Source: a virus
Length of the DNA: 25,538 nucleotides
IMG/VR virus record: IMGVR_UViG_3300036850_000075
Coordinates: 1-25,538 of that record
Direction: 5' to 3' (one strand)
In this document: piece by piece, positions 12,366-20,243 of the stretch
Layout of the letters: the number at the start of each line of letters is the position of its first letter
How positions within the stretch are numbered: the first letter of the stretch is position 1
Notes under the pieces: model-generated
The model's database searches: none
The model's input: only the letters and a program-made list of their open reading frames with translations
What the model was told of the DNA's origin: nothing
Position numbers and translations under genes: made by a program

Positions 12366-12887
12366 TCACTGCAGCTTAGAAATGAAGAAGTGGCTGTCCT
12401 TCTTGAGGATAGTGCCTGTTCCATTCGAGACGCTCTGTGCCCACTGAAGTGTGGCATTTCCCGACGTGCCGGCGGTTCGGAAGATTCCGAATACCCAGAT
12501 CTGTGACCCAGTGGAGGCCGAGAAGAACGACGGCGTATCCGCGACGCTCCGGATGCTCGAGAACTGCCACGCTCCGGCGGTAGAGAGCCCCCCTGCTGTT
12601 GCCATGTAGGAACCGGACGCCGGGACGGTGAAGGTGATTTTGATATGCCCAATCTCGGCGGCATTGGTCGTCCAAAGGTTTCCATGGAGCTGCCAGGACT
12701 CATTCGCGCCCATGGCGAATAGGAGATGGTCGTCATCCTGAAGCGTCGTACTCGATGTAACCGTCTCATCGGCACTCTTGACGATGAAGTGGGGAACGGT
12801 GTTCAGGTTGTCGCGGATATGGATGTTGAAGTTGGCGGCCGTCAGCGTCTCGCCGGAGCTCCAGGTTTTAGGCGTTGTCCACGGAAT
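12366..12887 (-). CDS. Virion appendage/tail protein with non-standard start
   Basis: Coding sense extends well upstream of the first ATG (12713): translation from 12887 gives PWTTPKTWSSGETLTA then NFNIHIRDNLN, an N-terminal pattern typical of phage appendage proteins (W-T-x-P-x-T-W...LN-x-H-x-R-D-N-L). No ATG, GTG or TTG exists between it and the in-frame TAG of the upstream gene (12900-12902). The likely start is ATT at 12885-12887, six bases after GGGGGAG. Read-through of that TAG is the alternative. The C-terminal part is beta-rich (ITFTVPASGSYMATAGG) and probably trimeric, giving about 173 residues. Confidence 0.65.
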   Translation of the reverse strand: MPWTTPKTWSSGETLTAANFNIHIRDNLNTVPHFIVKSADETVTSSTTLQDDDHLLFAMGANESWQLHGNLWTTNAAEIGHIKITFTVPASGSYMATAGGLSTAGAWQFSSIRSVADTPSFFSASTGSQIWVFGIFRTAGTSGNATLQWAQSVSNGTGTILKKDSHFFISKLQ

Positions 12888-12899
12888 TTGAATCTCCCC

Positions 12900-14111
12900 C
12901 TACGCTAGAATTGCCGTTGAATCCAGCTGGCCATATGTCGAGCTATCCAGGATCCCCGCCACAATCAGGCTGCTAGGTGACACTGCAAGGGTTACCGTCC
13001 ATGAACCGTCACGGCCGATGTCGTGAGAGATGCCCTCGATAGATGAGATCTGGGATGTCGCTGTGCGGGATTCGATGACCTTCACGATGTCGTTGATATC
13101 CCGGACAAGCACGCGATCCCAGAGACCATGCTGCATGGCGTTATCTATCAGGCTCTCAAGCCGCAGGACGGGCTGGGCGTAGCGCCGCACCTGTTCCGTG
13201 GCCCTAGCTAGGACATCCGAATCATTCACAAGCTGGATGTCCGTCTCCGAACTGGAGCGGATGCCGTATTGGGTTTGGGAGGTCGCGTCTGTCGCTACTT
13301 GCTCGGTGCCCCCGGTCCGGGTGAGGTGAACGTCGTTCAAGATCAGGCTGTCGCTGAAGTCTGGCGCGATGTCTCGGTAGCTCATACCCGTGCCGTTGTC
13401 GGCCCACGTGCGTGTAGAGACATCCGGATTCGTCTCTATGCCTTGCCGGAAGACGGCCTTACCATCCTTGCCGATGAAGAAACGGCCGCCCTCGGCATGA
13501 GCTATCTGCTGGATGTGCTCAAGGGCTGAGACATTCGCCAGTGTGATGGCCGGCACGGTGGAGGTGCCAACGTCGATATCCCGGTCGGCGGTAGGCCAGT
13601 TGATTGCGTCGAGGATTGCCCCCACCCTCGCCCCGCTACCCTGCTGGATGAATGCCCCAGAGACATTCGCCTGGGAGAGCATCTTCATGCCATCGACCAG
13701 CGCGACCCGGGTTTCCATGTCCTTGTCGCCGGGAAAGGTGATTGGCCAGCTCTCCACGAACCCGATGAAAACTGGGTACTCCACCGCTGACCACGTCCCG
13801 GTGATCTTGATGCGCCGCATCGGCAGGACGTTGGGGTAATACGGAGAGCTGATATTGAATGGCGTGAACCGCCCGTCCAGGTTGTCTAGGGTGATAGATG
13901 CCGTGCCGGCCTCAACTCTCTCAAGCTCACGCTGAGCACCCCGGCTTGTTGATGCTTCCCTCACATATGCCGTGATGTCTTGGGGGAAGGTTGGTGCGAG
14001 TGGGCCGAGAACGGCCGTGTCTAGTTGGGCCGTCGCAACATCATCCAGTATCGCCCCGCCGCTGATATAGCCGCCCAGATCGAGTTTGACGGACAGCGTG
14101 GGAGTGCTCAT
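12900..14111 (-). CDS. Minor tail protein
   Basis: A 403-residue tail protein. Residues 40-115 contain ITAYVREASTSRGAQRELER, GTASITLDNLDGRFTP and SSPYYPNVLPMRRI, a signature of siphophage minor tail proteins encoded just after the tape measure. Such proteins form the tail tip or its hub. The start makes an ATGA overlap with the tape measure gene. The C-terminus ILDSSTYGQLDSTAILA repeats the wording of LDDVATAQLDTAVLG near the N-terminus. Confidence 0.85.
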   Translation of the reverse strand: MSTPTLSVKLDLGGYISGGAILDDVATAQLDTAVLGPLAPTFPQDITAYVREASTSRGAQRELERVEAGTASITLDNLDGRFTPFNISSPYYPNVLPMRRIKITGTWSAVEYPVFIGFVESWPITFPGDKDMETRVALVDGMKMLSQANVSGAFIQQGSGARVGAILDAINWPTADRDIDVGTSTVPAITLANVSALEHIQQIAHAEGGRFFIGKDGKAVFRQGIETNPDVSTRTWADNGTGMSYRDIAPDFSDSLILNDVHLTRTGGTEQVATDATSQTQYGIRSSSETDIQLVNDSDVLARATEQVRRYAQPVLRLESLIDNAMQHGLWDRVLVRDINDIVKVIESRTATSQISSIEGISHDIGRDGSWTVTLAVSPSSLIVAGILDSSTYGQLDSTAILA

Positions 14112-15907
14112 AGGCCGGTCGTAGCGTTACGGGCCTTCATCCTCAACAATTCATCACGCGTGATACGGGCGAGTACCTGCTTATCCACCATTAGGACAAT
14201 GTCGCCCTGGATACCGCCCCCCCCGCTATTGGCGGGGATAATCGTCTCGCCCTTGTGGATGAGGGCCACGCCGGTTCTTTCGACGGAGCCGCCCTCCTGG
14301 GCGCGGGGCAATGGGTGCCCCGTTCCGTGGGTCTGGACGAAGATGTCCAGAGTGGTGACATTGGGTAGGGCGTTGATCGCGGAACCGATGCGAGCAATTG
14401 AGTTGGCAGTTTCCACCGATTCCCGCTGGGCCTTCTGCCAATCGTTGATGATCTGGTTGAACTTCCGTTCGTTCGCATTGGCCAGGGCGTCAACGATTCC
14501 CGCACCCTTGAGCCCCATCTCCTGAAGCTGTTGGGCCAGGGTGTCCGGGAGTCCTCGAGCAAGTAGCTTCTGCCAATTCTCTTGATAATCGGCCATCGCC
14601 TGAAGCTGCTTATCGAATGCCTTAAGAATTGCGCTGGCGGTTAGATGAGCCTTGCTTGCCAAGTCATCCAGAGATGCCTGCACTCCGTTCAGGTCGCCGA
14701 CACTCTCCTGCCGCCATGTATCGAATGCCTGGACAGACATGTGGGCGAAGCCACTGCTGGCATTGGCGGCCTTGGCGACATCCTTACTCCAGCCAATCAT
14801 CGTGCCGCGCACGTCATTGATGATCTTGTCTACTTGGTCGGCAGAGCCGCCCATCTGGTCGAGTTTGGCTCGGAGTTGGTCTGTAGTGAGCGTGCCGTTT
14901 GATATCGCGCCGGCCCAATTCTCGATGTCGCCTTTGGCGAGCTTGATTATTGTGTCGTGGTGTTCCAGCGCTTGCTGTAGTGGATCAAGGGCACTTGTCC
15001 ACCCGAGTAGTGTCGGGGCTATTTTGCTCCCGATCCCCTGAAGATCATCAAGGCCTTGGGTGAACAGGCTAACCCCTTGGCTGGCCGCTGGCATCTTCTT
15101 TTGGGCGATGTCGTTCATTACATCCGCAAGGAGGCTCAGCCTGGGAACGAGGACGCCCCCGATTTCCTCTTGAAGGTTGTTGAGGTTTGCCTGGAGCTTC
15201 GCCACTTGGCCGGCGAACGTGTCGCCAGCGGCTTTGGCGGCCCCACCAAACTCCTTCTTCAACTCTCCAAGGATGATCTTCTGAGCCCCCATAAGGTCGC
15301 CGGATTCCTGGAGGTGTTTGATTGTGGCGATCTGCGACTCATCGAACGACACACCAACGCGCTTCAGCGCGGTCATTCCGGCGATTGGGTCGTTCAGAGC
15401 CTTGCCCAACTGAATGGTGCTTGACTGCAATTGGTCCGCCGAGGGAATGGCACCACGGTTGAGCGCCGTGGACATATCAAGGATGGCACCCGTGGCCTGA
15501 TTGAAGATGTCGTTGCCCTTACCAACCTCATTGTGTACATCCCGGAAGGTCAGCAGCAGGTTTTCACTTGATTGAATTGCATCGTCCTGGACGCCGCTTA
15601 GATTCTGCCAATGAGTGGCGAGGTCAAGAACATCCTGAGTGGTTACGTTGGCCGCTCCACCCGTGGATTTCATAACGGCTTCGGTCTGGGCCATTACCGC
15701 CTGGGCTTCGGAAAATGCCTTGACGGAATCCACCCCGAACTTGATCGCCGCTACAGCGGCTCCGGTAAGGGCAAGGGAGCCCACGGCTCCGAAGGAAGAC
15801 ATGATGCCCGTGGTCTTGGCAGTCTGGCCTTCAGCCTGGGCCAGCCCGGTCGTTAGGCCCTTGGTATCTGCCGTGATGGCGACGACGAGCGTGCTAATTG
15901 TTGGCAT
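14108..15907 (-). CDS. Tape measure protein
   Basis: A 599-residue protein with the features of a tape measure: an N-terminal coiled region (GLAQAEGQTAKTTGIMSSFG), a hydrophobic segment at 45-60, long helices with NLLLTFRDV and FGGAAKAAGDTFAGQVAKLQ (a strong phage-TMP marker) and a C-terminal Gly/Pro part with GVALIHKGETIIPA. It sets tail length and helps DNA injection. The size predicts a rather short siphovirus tail. It is the only long gene after the plus-strand island at 15988-16128, so its transcription must pass or start within that island. Confidence 0.9.
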   Translation of the reverse strand: MPTISTLVVAITADTKGLTTGLAQAEGQTAKTTGIMSSFGAVGSLALTGAAVAAIKFGVDSVKAFSEAQAVMAQTEAVMKSTGGAANVTTQDVLDLATHWQNLSGVQDDAIQSSENLLLTFRDVHNEVGKGNDIFNQATGAILDMSTALNRGAIPSADQLQSSTIQLGKALNDPIAGMTALKRVGVSFDESQIATIKHLQESGDLMGAQKIILGELKKEFGGAAKAAGDTFAGQVAKLQANLNNLQEEIGGVLVPRLSLLADVMNDIAQKKMPAASQGVSLFTQGLDDLQGIGSKIAPTLLGWTSALDPLQQALEHHDTIIKLAKGDIENWAGAISNGTLTTDQLRAKLDQMGGSADQVDKIINDVRGTMIGWSKDVAKAANASSGFAHMSVQAFDTWRQESVGDLNGVQASLDDLASKAHLTASAILKAFDKQLQAMADYQENWQKLLARGLPDTLAQQLQEMGLKGAGIVDALANANERKFNQIINDWQKAQRESVETANSIARIGSAINALPNVTTLDIFVQTHGTGHPLPRAQEGGSVERTGVALIHKGETIIPANSGGGGIQGDIVLMVDKQVLARITRDELLRMKARNATTGL

Positions 15908-15920
15908 TAGGCAGCCCTAT

Positions 15921-15971
15921 CCCCTGATTGGGGGACTATCTTCGGCCACGCGTAACCCCGATAATTGGGGG
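15921..15971 (+). promoter_or_regulatory. Two C4/G4 mini-palindromes and a -10-like box
   Basis: CCCC-TGATT-GGGG (15921-15933) and CCCC-GATAATT-GGGG (15956-15970) lie 35 bases apart before the lone plus-strand gene. The second contains GATAAT, five of six with the -10 consensus. No convincing -35 was found at the right distance. Matched sites of this kind may be operators. Confidence 0.4.
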
Positions 15972-15987
15972 TAGGGGGTGGTAGAAG

Positions 15988-16128
15988 ATGAGAAAGACAG
16001 ACGAGGGTCTTAGACAGCACGAGAATCTGATCCAGCACTGGGTTGCGGTGAGCGTCATTCTCATTGTCCTTGGTGCCTTGGCGGCATCTGGATTGCTGGA
16101 CAACGTGGTCAGACTGATCTCGCATTGA
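15988..16128 (+). CDS. Lone plus-strand small membrane protein
   Basis: A 46-residue gene found by reading the plus strand: ATG 15988, TGA 16126-16128. The leader has a run of GGGGG and GGTAG before the start. A polar head (MRKTDEGLRQHENLIQHW) is followed by one membrane helix (VAVSVILIVLGALAASGLL) and a short tail. It runs against the whole structural operon and is followed ten bases later by a strong hairpin. The pattern of its own promoter-like box, one gene and a terminator is that of a moron. Confidence 0.65.
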   Translation: MRKTDEGLRQHENLIQHWVAVSVILIVLGALAASGLLDNVVRLISH

Positions 16129-16137
16129 ACAATCCGT

Positions 16138-16189
16138 CCCCCCGGTCCCTGCTCTACCACCTCCTAACGGTGGAGCAAGGGTCGGGGGG
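16138..16189. terminator. Strong bidirectional hairpin
   Basis: Arms 16138-16158 and 16169-16189 pair over 21 positions with one C-A mismatch and a few G-U pairs, starting CCCCCC/GGGGGG, with a 10-base loop. It lies ten bases after the plus-strand stop and five before the chaperone stop on the minus strand, so both genes converge on it. T-runs are weak on both sides (ATTCTCATTT on plus), so efficiency is uncertain. Confidence 0.7.
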
Positions 16190-16193
16190 ATTC

Positions 16194-16457
16194 TCATTTG
16201 GTATTAGCCTCAGCCTGTCGCAACATGGCCTCGAAGGCCTGGCGAGCACTGTCCGCCGCGGTTAGTTCTTGATACCAGGGCGGCATGAAATCTCGGATCT
16301 TGAAATCGCCGCGCTTCCTACTTCCCCATAGGCTGGCCATGAGCCAACTCAGTTGGGCGAAGCCAACATCAATGCGCTCATGCGGGATGATGGAGCCATA
16401 TACACGCTCATAGGCGGCCCACTCAGTCAGCTCTGCCGAAGTCATCCGTTGGCCCAC
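16194..16457 (-). CDS. Tail assembly chaperone, second frame (GT-like)
   Basis: 87 residues from ATG 16455-16457, but sense sequence continues upstream in this frame (VALALGLTAEEVGQR), so it is probably made as a -1 frameshift fusion with the 16487-16855 gene, like lambda G-T. It contains MTSAELTEWAAYERVYG and FAQLSWLMASLWG, wording typical of the T part in siphophages. It recruits tail tube protein to the tape measure. It ends just before the shared hairpin. Confidence 0.75.
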   Translation of the reverse strand: MGQRMTSAELTEWAAYERVYGSIIPHERIDVGFAQLSWLMASLWGSRKRGDFKIRDFMPPWYQELTAADSARQAFEAMLRQAEANTK

Positions 16458-16486
16458 CTCTTCAGCGGTTAGCCCCAGCGCAAGCG

Positions 16487-16855
16487 CTACTCGGAAAAGC
16501 TGAGCTCGCCTGGGGCTTGCCCGAAAGACTCCGTCGCCTCGTCTACTTCTTCCTGGGTCAGCGCATTGAGCTGCGTTGCCGCAGCGAAGGCCTTTTGGAT
16601 TCTCGGGAAATCCTGTTTGGCGAGCGCGGCGAAATCATCATCGGTCAGAAGCCGGTTGCCGTCCTGGTCTACTAGTGAATGCAGCAGCACCCTGACAGGC
16701 AATTCCTTCGGTGGGCCGGCATCAACCAGTTCTGCCTGATCCTGCGCCGACAACACCCGGACGTAAACGTCGTCGCCCCATTCCGGAACTTCCGTCAAGC
16801 GGCGCGGCTTCCGGTTGTTGCCAGGATCAAGAATGCGCTCCCTGGCTCCCATCAC
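16487..16855 (-). CDS. Tail assembly chaperone, first frame (G-like)
   Basis: A 122-residue protein from GTG 16853-16855, coupled by GTGA to the major tail protein gene. It is mixed alpha/beta at first and ends EATESFGQAPGELSFSE. Position between tail tube and tape measure, the -1 open frame after it and the resemblance of its end to other G proteins support the call. A TTTT run (16498-16495) precedes the stop and is a candidate slip site, though not a standard heptamer. Confidence 0.75.
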   Translation of the reverse strand: MMGARERILDPGNNRKPRRLTEVPEWGDDVYVRVLSAQDQAELVDAGPPKELPVRVLLHSLVDQDGNRLLTDDDFAALAKQDFPRIQKAFAAATQLNALTQEEVDEATESFGQAPGELSFSE

Positions 16856-17277
16856 GAAGGCGTAACCACCGAAACGCCGGGGCTAACGATCTTGAAGGTT
16901 ACGTGGGCCTCATATGCACCATCGTCCGTCGCCTCTTCTTCGTACTGCGTGGTGTATGCGGGAAACTGGAGTGCTCGAGAAGCGAAGGCTGGGTGCTGGA
17001 GCTGGTAGTTCTTAGCCACCGGAACAGTGGCGTCGTAGTCAGTCTTCAGCGCCAGGTGCTGTGCATCGGCCGGGTCGAAGGCAATCGTTAGCGTTACCTC
17101 GCTACCCTCCTGCCGGCCGGGGAGGAAGTCTGACCAGGTATCTCCATGTGCGGAGACATCGATTAGGTTCCTTGTCGAACCCACGGCCGATAGGCTCATA
17201 ATCTGGCCCACCGTCACATAGGTAGAACCCGTCGTGTTCCGCTTAAGGAACCCGGTATATCCGGCTACCTTGGTCAC
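16852..17277 (-). CDS. Major tail (tube) protein
   Basis: A 141-residue beta-rich protein. It has a strand pattern GQIMSLSAVGSTRNLIDVSAH and then EVTLTIAFDPAD and HVTFKIVSPGV, as seen in siphophage tail tube subunits (conserved R-x-x-I-D-V-S and E-V-T). It begins with GTG 17275-17277 after a GGGGGTG. It lies directly before the chaperone pair in the usual tail order. Confidence 0.8.
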   Translation of the reverse strand: MTKVAGYTGFLKRNTTGSTYVTVGQIMSLSAVGSTRNLIDVSAHGDTWSDFLPGRQEGSEVTLTIAFDPADAQHLALKTDYDATVPVAKNYQLQHPAFASRALQFPAYTTQYEEEATDDGAYEAHVTFKIVSPGVSVVTPS

Positions 17278-17291
17278 CTAGTTGTCACCCC

Positions 17292-17633
17292 CTACCCGAC
17301 AAAGACGGCAGCCGTAACTGTCGTCGTGTATGAATGTGTAACCGTGATAAGCCCCGTGCCGGCAGCCCTACAACGGCGCGGGTCGATGCGGAAGAATCGA
17401 TCAGTCGCGTTGACTACCGCTCCCGTCTGGTCGGGGTTGAATGCAGTTGCAGCGACCGGGGTCACGGAGTTGGGATCGTCGATTGTGACTGTATCCGATG
17501 AGGCCCCCGCATTCTTCACATGCAAGATGTGGGGCAGGTCGTTCAGCGGCGTAAATGTATCGGTAGCACTTACCGCCGTATACGTCCCGAGTGTCCCCGC
17601 CTCCGAAACCTGCTGGACCGTGTACGTTGCCAC
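17292..17633 (-). CDS. Small structural protein, decoration- or tail-like
   Basis: A 113-residue beta-rich protein (VTIDDPNSVTPVAATAFNPD, LITVTHSYTTTVTAAVFVG) without cysteine pairs or membrane segments. Such proteins in this position may be tail completion or head-tail joining factors. It starts at GTG 17631-17633 with GGGGGAAGG close upstream. The specific role is unclear. Confidence 0.6.
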   Translation of the reverse strand: MATYTVQQVSEAGTLGTYTAVSATDTFTPLNDLPHILHVKNAGASSDTVTIDDPNSVTPVAATAFNPDQTGAVVNATDRFFRIDPRRCRAAGTGLITVTHSYTTTVTAAVFVG

Positions 17634-17642
17634 CCTTCCCCC

Positions 17643-17987
17643 TTATCTCAACGCAGCCTTGAAGACGGCGGCTATTGCCGCCTCTACCGCTCCACGCGTT
17701 TCATCTGATGCCTCTTCTCCGTATGGCTGAGCATCCATGTATCGCGTGCCCTTCTGAACAAAGCGGTCATAGGCGACATCTGCACCGACGATTGCATCGT
17801 CCCCGTCACGCCGAACCCGGATGCTGGCCGCAAGAGCCCCTGTTCGTTTCGGGGCATCAGCCCGCATCTTTGCGGCAACGATCTGGCCGGCCATCTGCGT
17901 AGCTACGGGAGTCGCAGCCTTGGCCTCAAGTTGAACGCGCTCGAGGGCTGCGATTGTCTCGGCTACGCCCTTGACGATGGTGGTCAT
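17643..17987 (-). CDS. HK97 gp10-like tail component
   Basis: A 114-residue protein from ATG 17985-17987; the frame is open further up but overlaps the connector gene. An N-terminal helix is followed by MRADAPKRTGALAASIRV and YDRFVQKGTRYMDAQPYG, the pattern of HK97 gp10 family proteins, which act in tail completion or head-tail joining. The order connector, gp10, tail tube is canonical. Confidence 0.8.
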   Translation of the reverse strand: MTTIVKGVAETIAALERVQLEAKAATPVATQMAGQIVAAKMRADAPKRTGALAASIRVRRDGDDAIVGADVAYDRFVQKGTRYMDAQPYGEEASDETRGAVEAAIAAVFKAALR

Positions 17988-18015
17988 CCGATCATCGCCA
18001 TCCTCAAGCGACTCA

Positions 18016-18864
18016 TCATCCGACCCACACCGCCATGCCGCGACTCGCAAGCACCTGGTCAACTTCAGGAATGCCCGTTGGACGACTACCGGCCCCAGCA
18101 AATGTGAGTGGTCCGCGTACATCCACCGATGCGGAGATGGCTTCGGACGGCAGGCCCAGGTTGTCGCCTAGCAGGCGGTACTGGATAGCGCGGAGTGCTG
18201 CTTCGCGCAGCTCTAGGTCGGGCTCATCGGCCCCATACTCGTACTGGATGACGACGTTCCGACTGCCATCGTCGAACACCCCGACATCCCGGACCACACG
18301 ACCGGTGTCGTACAGCGCCCACGTTGTGAGACCGGTCTGGGCTACCCCGCCGATCTTGCAAGAGAGGATGGTGCGCGGTTCGATGCGGTCCAGGAGGATA
18401 GTGTCGGTTCCATCACCATCCAGCTTGTCTATTCCAAAGCGGGGGACGAAGGCTCGTCCGCAGTAATCCTCGGCCAAGTCCTCGAACCACTGGCGGGCTT
18501 CCTCGAGTTTCGCATTGGGGAAATCGGTTGTATTGGCAAGGCCCTTCATGGCCCTGATGTCGTTCAGCGGGGCGTAGAAGGCTCCGACAATCTCCGTGTG
18601 TGTGGTGATCTTCTGAACTACCGAGGCAAATGTCCCGGTCCAGACCAGGGTAAAGTACTCGAGGTTCGTCTGCGGCGCTAGGGCATAGCGGTAGGTGCCG
18701 GTCGGGCCAGGATGAGAGGTTGCCGCCCCCGTGGCGAACGCCGTACCGTCTGCCCTAGTGATATCTACGGTGACTGCGCCATCGGCGTCTGTAGCAATGC
18801 CGGCCGAATAGAACGTAACGTCTAGGGTCGCCTGGGTATTGCGAAGGGCGCGTTGGACTGCCAC
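18016..18864 (-). CDS. Head-tail connector with N-terminal beta domain
   Basis: A 282-residue protein. Residues 1-90 form a beta-sandwich-like domain (VTVDITRADGTAFATG, GTYRYALAPQTNLEYFTLVW). Residues 95-282 contain FPNAKLEEARQWFEDLAEDYCG and ELREAALRAIQYRLL, helices like those of gp6-type head-tail adaptors. The C-terminus GIPEVDQVLASRG fits that family. This fusion of an Ig-like domain and connector is known in some siphophages. Confidence 0.7.
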   Translation of the reverse strand: MAVQRALRNTQATLDVTFYSAGIATDADGAVTVDITRADGTAFATGAATSHPGPTGTYRYALAPQTNLEYFTLVWTGTFASVVQKITTHTEIVGAFYAPLNDIRAMKGLANTTDFPNAKLEEARQWFEDLAEDYCGRAFVPRFGIDKLDGDGTDTILLDRIEPRTILSCKIGGVAQTGLTTWALYDTGRVVRDVGVFDDGSRNVVIQYEYGADEPDLELREAALRAIQYRLLGDNLGLPSEAISASVDVRGPLTFAGAGSRPTGIPEVDQVLASRGMAVWVG

Positions 18865-18869
18865 ACGGG

Positions 18870-19565
18870 TTAGCTTCCAAGACTAGTCACGAGTGAGTCG
18901 GCATCGAAGGCTGAGGTGCTCGAATCTCCATTCATCGAGAGCACTGCTGAGTCTCCTTCGCTGAGAAAGATTGGCGGAACACCCGAAGCGGTTACTTCCG
19001 AACCCGTCCAAGTAATCTGGCCCGGAGTGGTAATCAGCGTGATGAACTTCAGCGGGAGCGATTGCCCGGTGAGGGTGATAGCACCAGCGGTGGGAACGGC
19101 CGAGATCTTCAGACCAATGACTTGCCCGGTCCAAGTGATCGCACCGGGCACGGTAACGGAGATAACGGTCCCAGAGAGGAGCACGATATCCGCCGCGCCC
19201 TGCCACAGGATTGCGCCAGGAGCTACCCCGATAGAAGTCTTGAGTCCTAGCGCCTGACCCGTCCAGGTGATGGCTCCCGCCGTTGGGGAGATCGATGTGG
19301 TCAGGCCGATTGTTTGGCCACTCCAGGTGATTGCCCCAGCGGTTGGGGTCGCCGTGTTGGTGAGTCCGACCGTCTGACCGGTCCAAGTTATCGCCCCGGC
19401 TGTTACTGCAATGCTGGTCTTCAGACCAAGCGCTTGTCCGGTCCAGGTGATTTGGCCGGCGGTGTCAACGTTGATGATGACATTGCCGGTGGCGGCACCA
19501 CGGAATGTATCGTTCGTTCGGAGGGTTGATCCGCCACCACTCTTGCGGAGTACGAAGTTAGCCAT
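18870..19565 (-). CDS. 20-residue tandem-repeat structural protein
   Basis: A 231-residue protein dominated by repeats with consensus AGAITWTGQxxGLxTSxxxT. About eight units run from residue 36 to 196, four of them almost identical, with one 24-residue degenerate unit in the middle. Each unit fits a beta hairpin or beta-prism rung. The ends are non-repeated (MANFVLRKSGGG and ALSMNGDSSTSAFDAD). It is probably exposed on the virion. Copy number may change by recombination between the DNA repeats. Confidence 0.7.
   Translation of the reverse strand: MANFVLRKSGGGSTLRTNDTFRGAATGNVIINVDTAGQITWTGQALGLKTSIAVTAGAITWTGQTVGLTNTATPTAGAITWSGQTIGLTTSISPTAGAITWTGQALGLKTSIGVAPGAILWQGAADIVLLSGTVISVTVPGAITWTGQVIGLKISAVPTAGAITLTGQSLPLKFITLITTPGQITWTGSEVTASGVPPIFLSEGDSAVLSMNGDSSTSAFDADSLVTSLGS
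18980..19460 (-). repeat. 60-bp tandem coding repeats
   Basis: Blocks of about 60 bp, beginning around GTCCAGGTGAT on the plus strand, repeat about eight times with variable identity. Each encodes one 20-residue unit. Similarity is highest among the four units nearest the protein's N-terminus. Confidence 0.75.
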
Positions 19566-19568
19566 TGG

Positions 19569-20243
19569 CTACTCCAGGAGCATGGCGAACTGGGCGGGGG
19601 GCGGAGCGCTTATATCTAGTTCGACGATGACCTCGCAGTGGTCAGTCAATGCTCCACCGGTCCAGGAGATTGTGGTGCCGGTCTCGCCGGAACTACGAAA
19701 GCCCGTCCATAAACCAGTGGTCGGGGTGGCATAACCAACATCGCTTGCTTCTGTCCAGCTTGTGGGTGCTGTCAAGGCTGGTGGGCTATCCTCGCCGAGA
19801 ATGCCCGCGATACATGCATTGGCGGTCAGGGGAGCCTGGCTGAATGTTATGGTGGGCGGACTTTCTGTCTGGGTACTCTCACCGACAGACTGGCGGGCGG
19901 CGCTTGCCCCGGTCCGGGTCATACCGCTTACATTGAAGACATCAAGACCACCACCACTATCGCTAGCAATAGTTGCTGTATAAATCGTTGATACGGCCGA
20001 GGACACCAGATTGTTGCGTATGAAGATTTTGATGAGCCCACCAGTACCGCCACCAGAGGCCGAGACGATCTCCGTGTAGGTACCGCCAGTCCCGTTGTCG
20101 GCAACGGAGATGGTCGGAGTAGTCGCACTTGTTGCGCCAGCCACGATGACGATGAGATCATTAAGCGTCGGAGTGGCAGTGACGGTTTTATTGCCAGCAG
20201 TCGTTGTCCATGTCTCGGTGCCGAGTTCGGTGACGGTCGCCAT
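19569..20243 (-). CDS. Beta-rich virion protein (hypothetical)
   Basis: A 224-residue Ser/Thr/Gly-rich protein of beta strands (VTELGTETWTTTAGNKTV, NDLIVIVAGAT, DHCEVIVELDI). The ISWTGGALTDHCEV region looks like a jelly-roll C-terminus. It probably belongs to the tail fibre or capsid surface. No family motif is recognised. It sits in a tight series of accessory structural genes. Confidence 0.6.
   Translation of the reverse strand: MATVTELGTETWTTTAGNKTVTATPTLNDLIVIVAGATSATTPTISVADNGTGGTYTEIVSASGGGTGGLIKIFIRNNLVSSAVSTIYTATIASDSGGGLDVFNVSGMTRTGASAARQSVGESTQTESPPTITFSQAPLTANACIAGILGEDSPPALTAPTSWTEASDVGYATPTTGLWTGFRSSGETGTTISWTGGALTDHCEVIVELDISAPPPAQFAMLLE

Noticed and set aside
12041-12775. Minus-strand 244-codon open frame
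   Set aside because: Low-complexity Arg/Ser/Pro translation that overlaps the M15 and appendage genes, which both have recognisable motifs.
15907-16197. Minus-strand 96-codon frame across the plus-strand island
   Set aside because: Translation has no coherent pattern and crosses the strong hairpin; the plus-strand membrane protein explains the region better.
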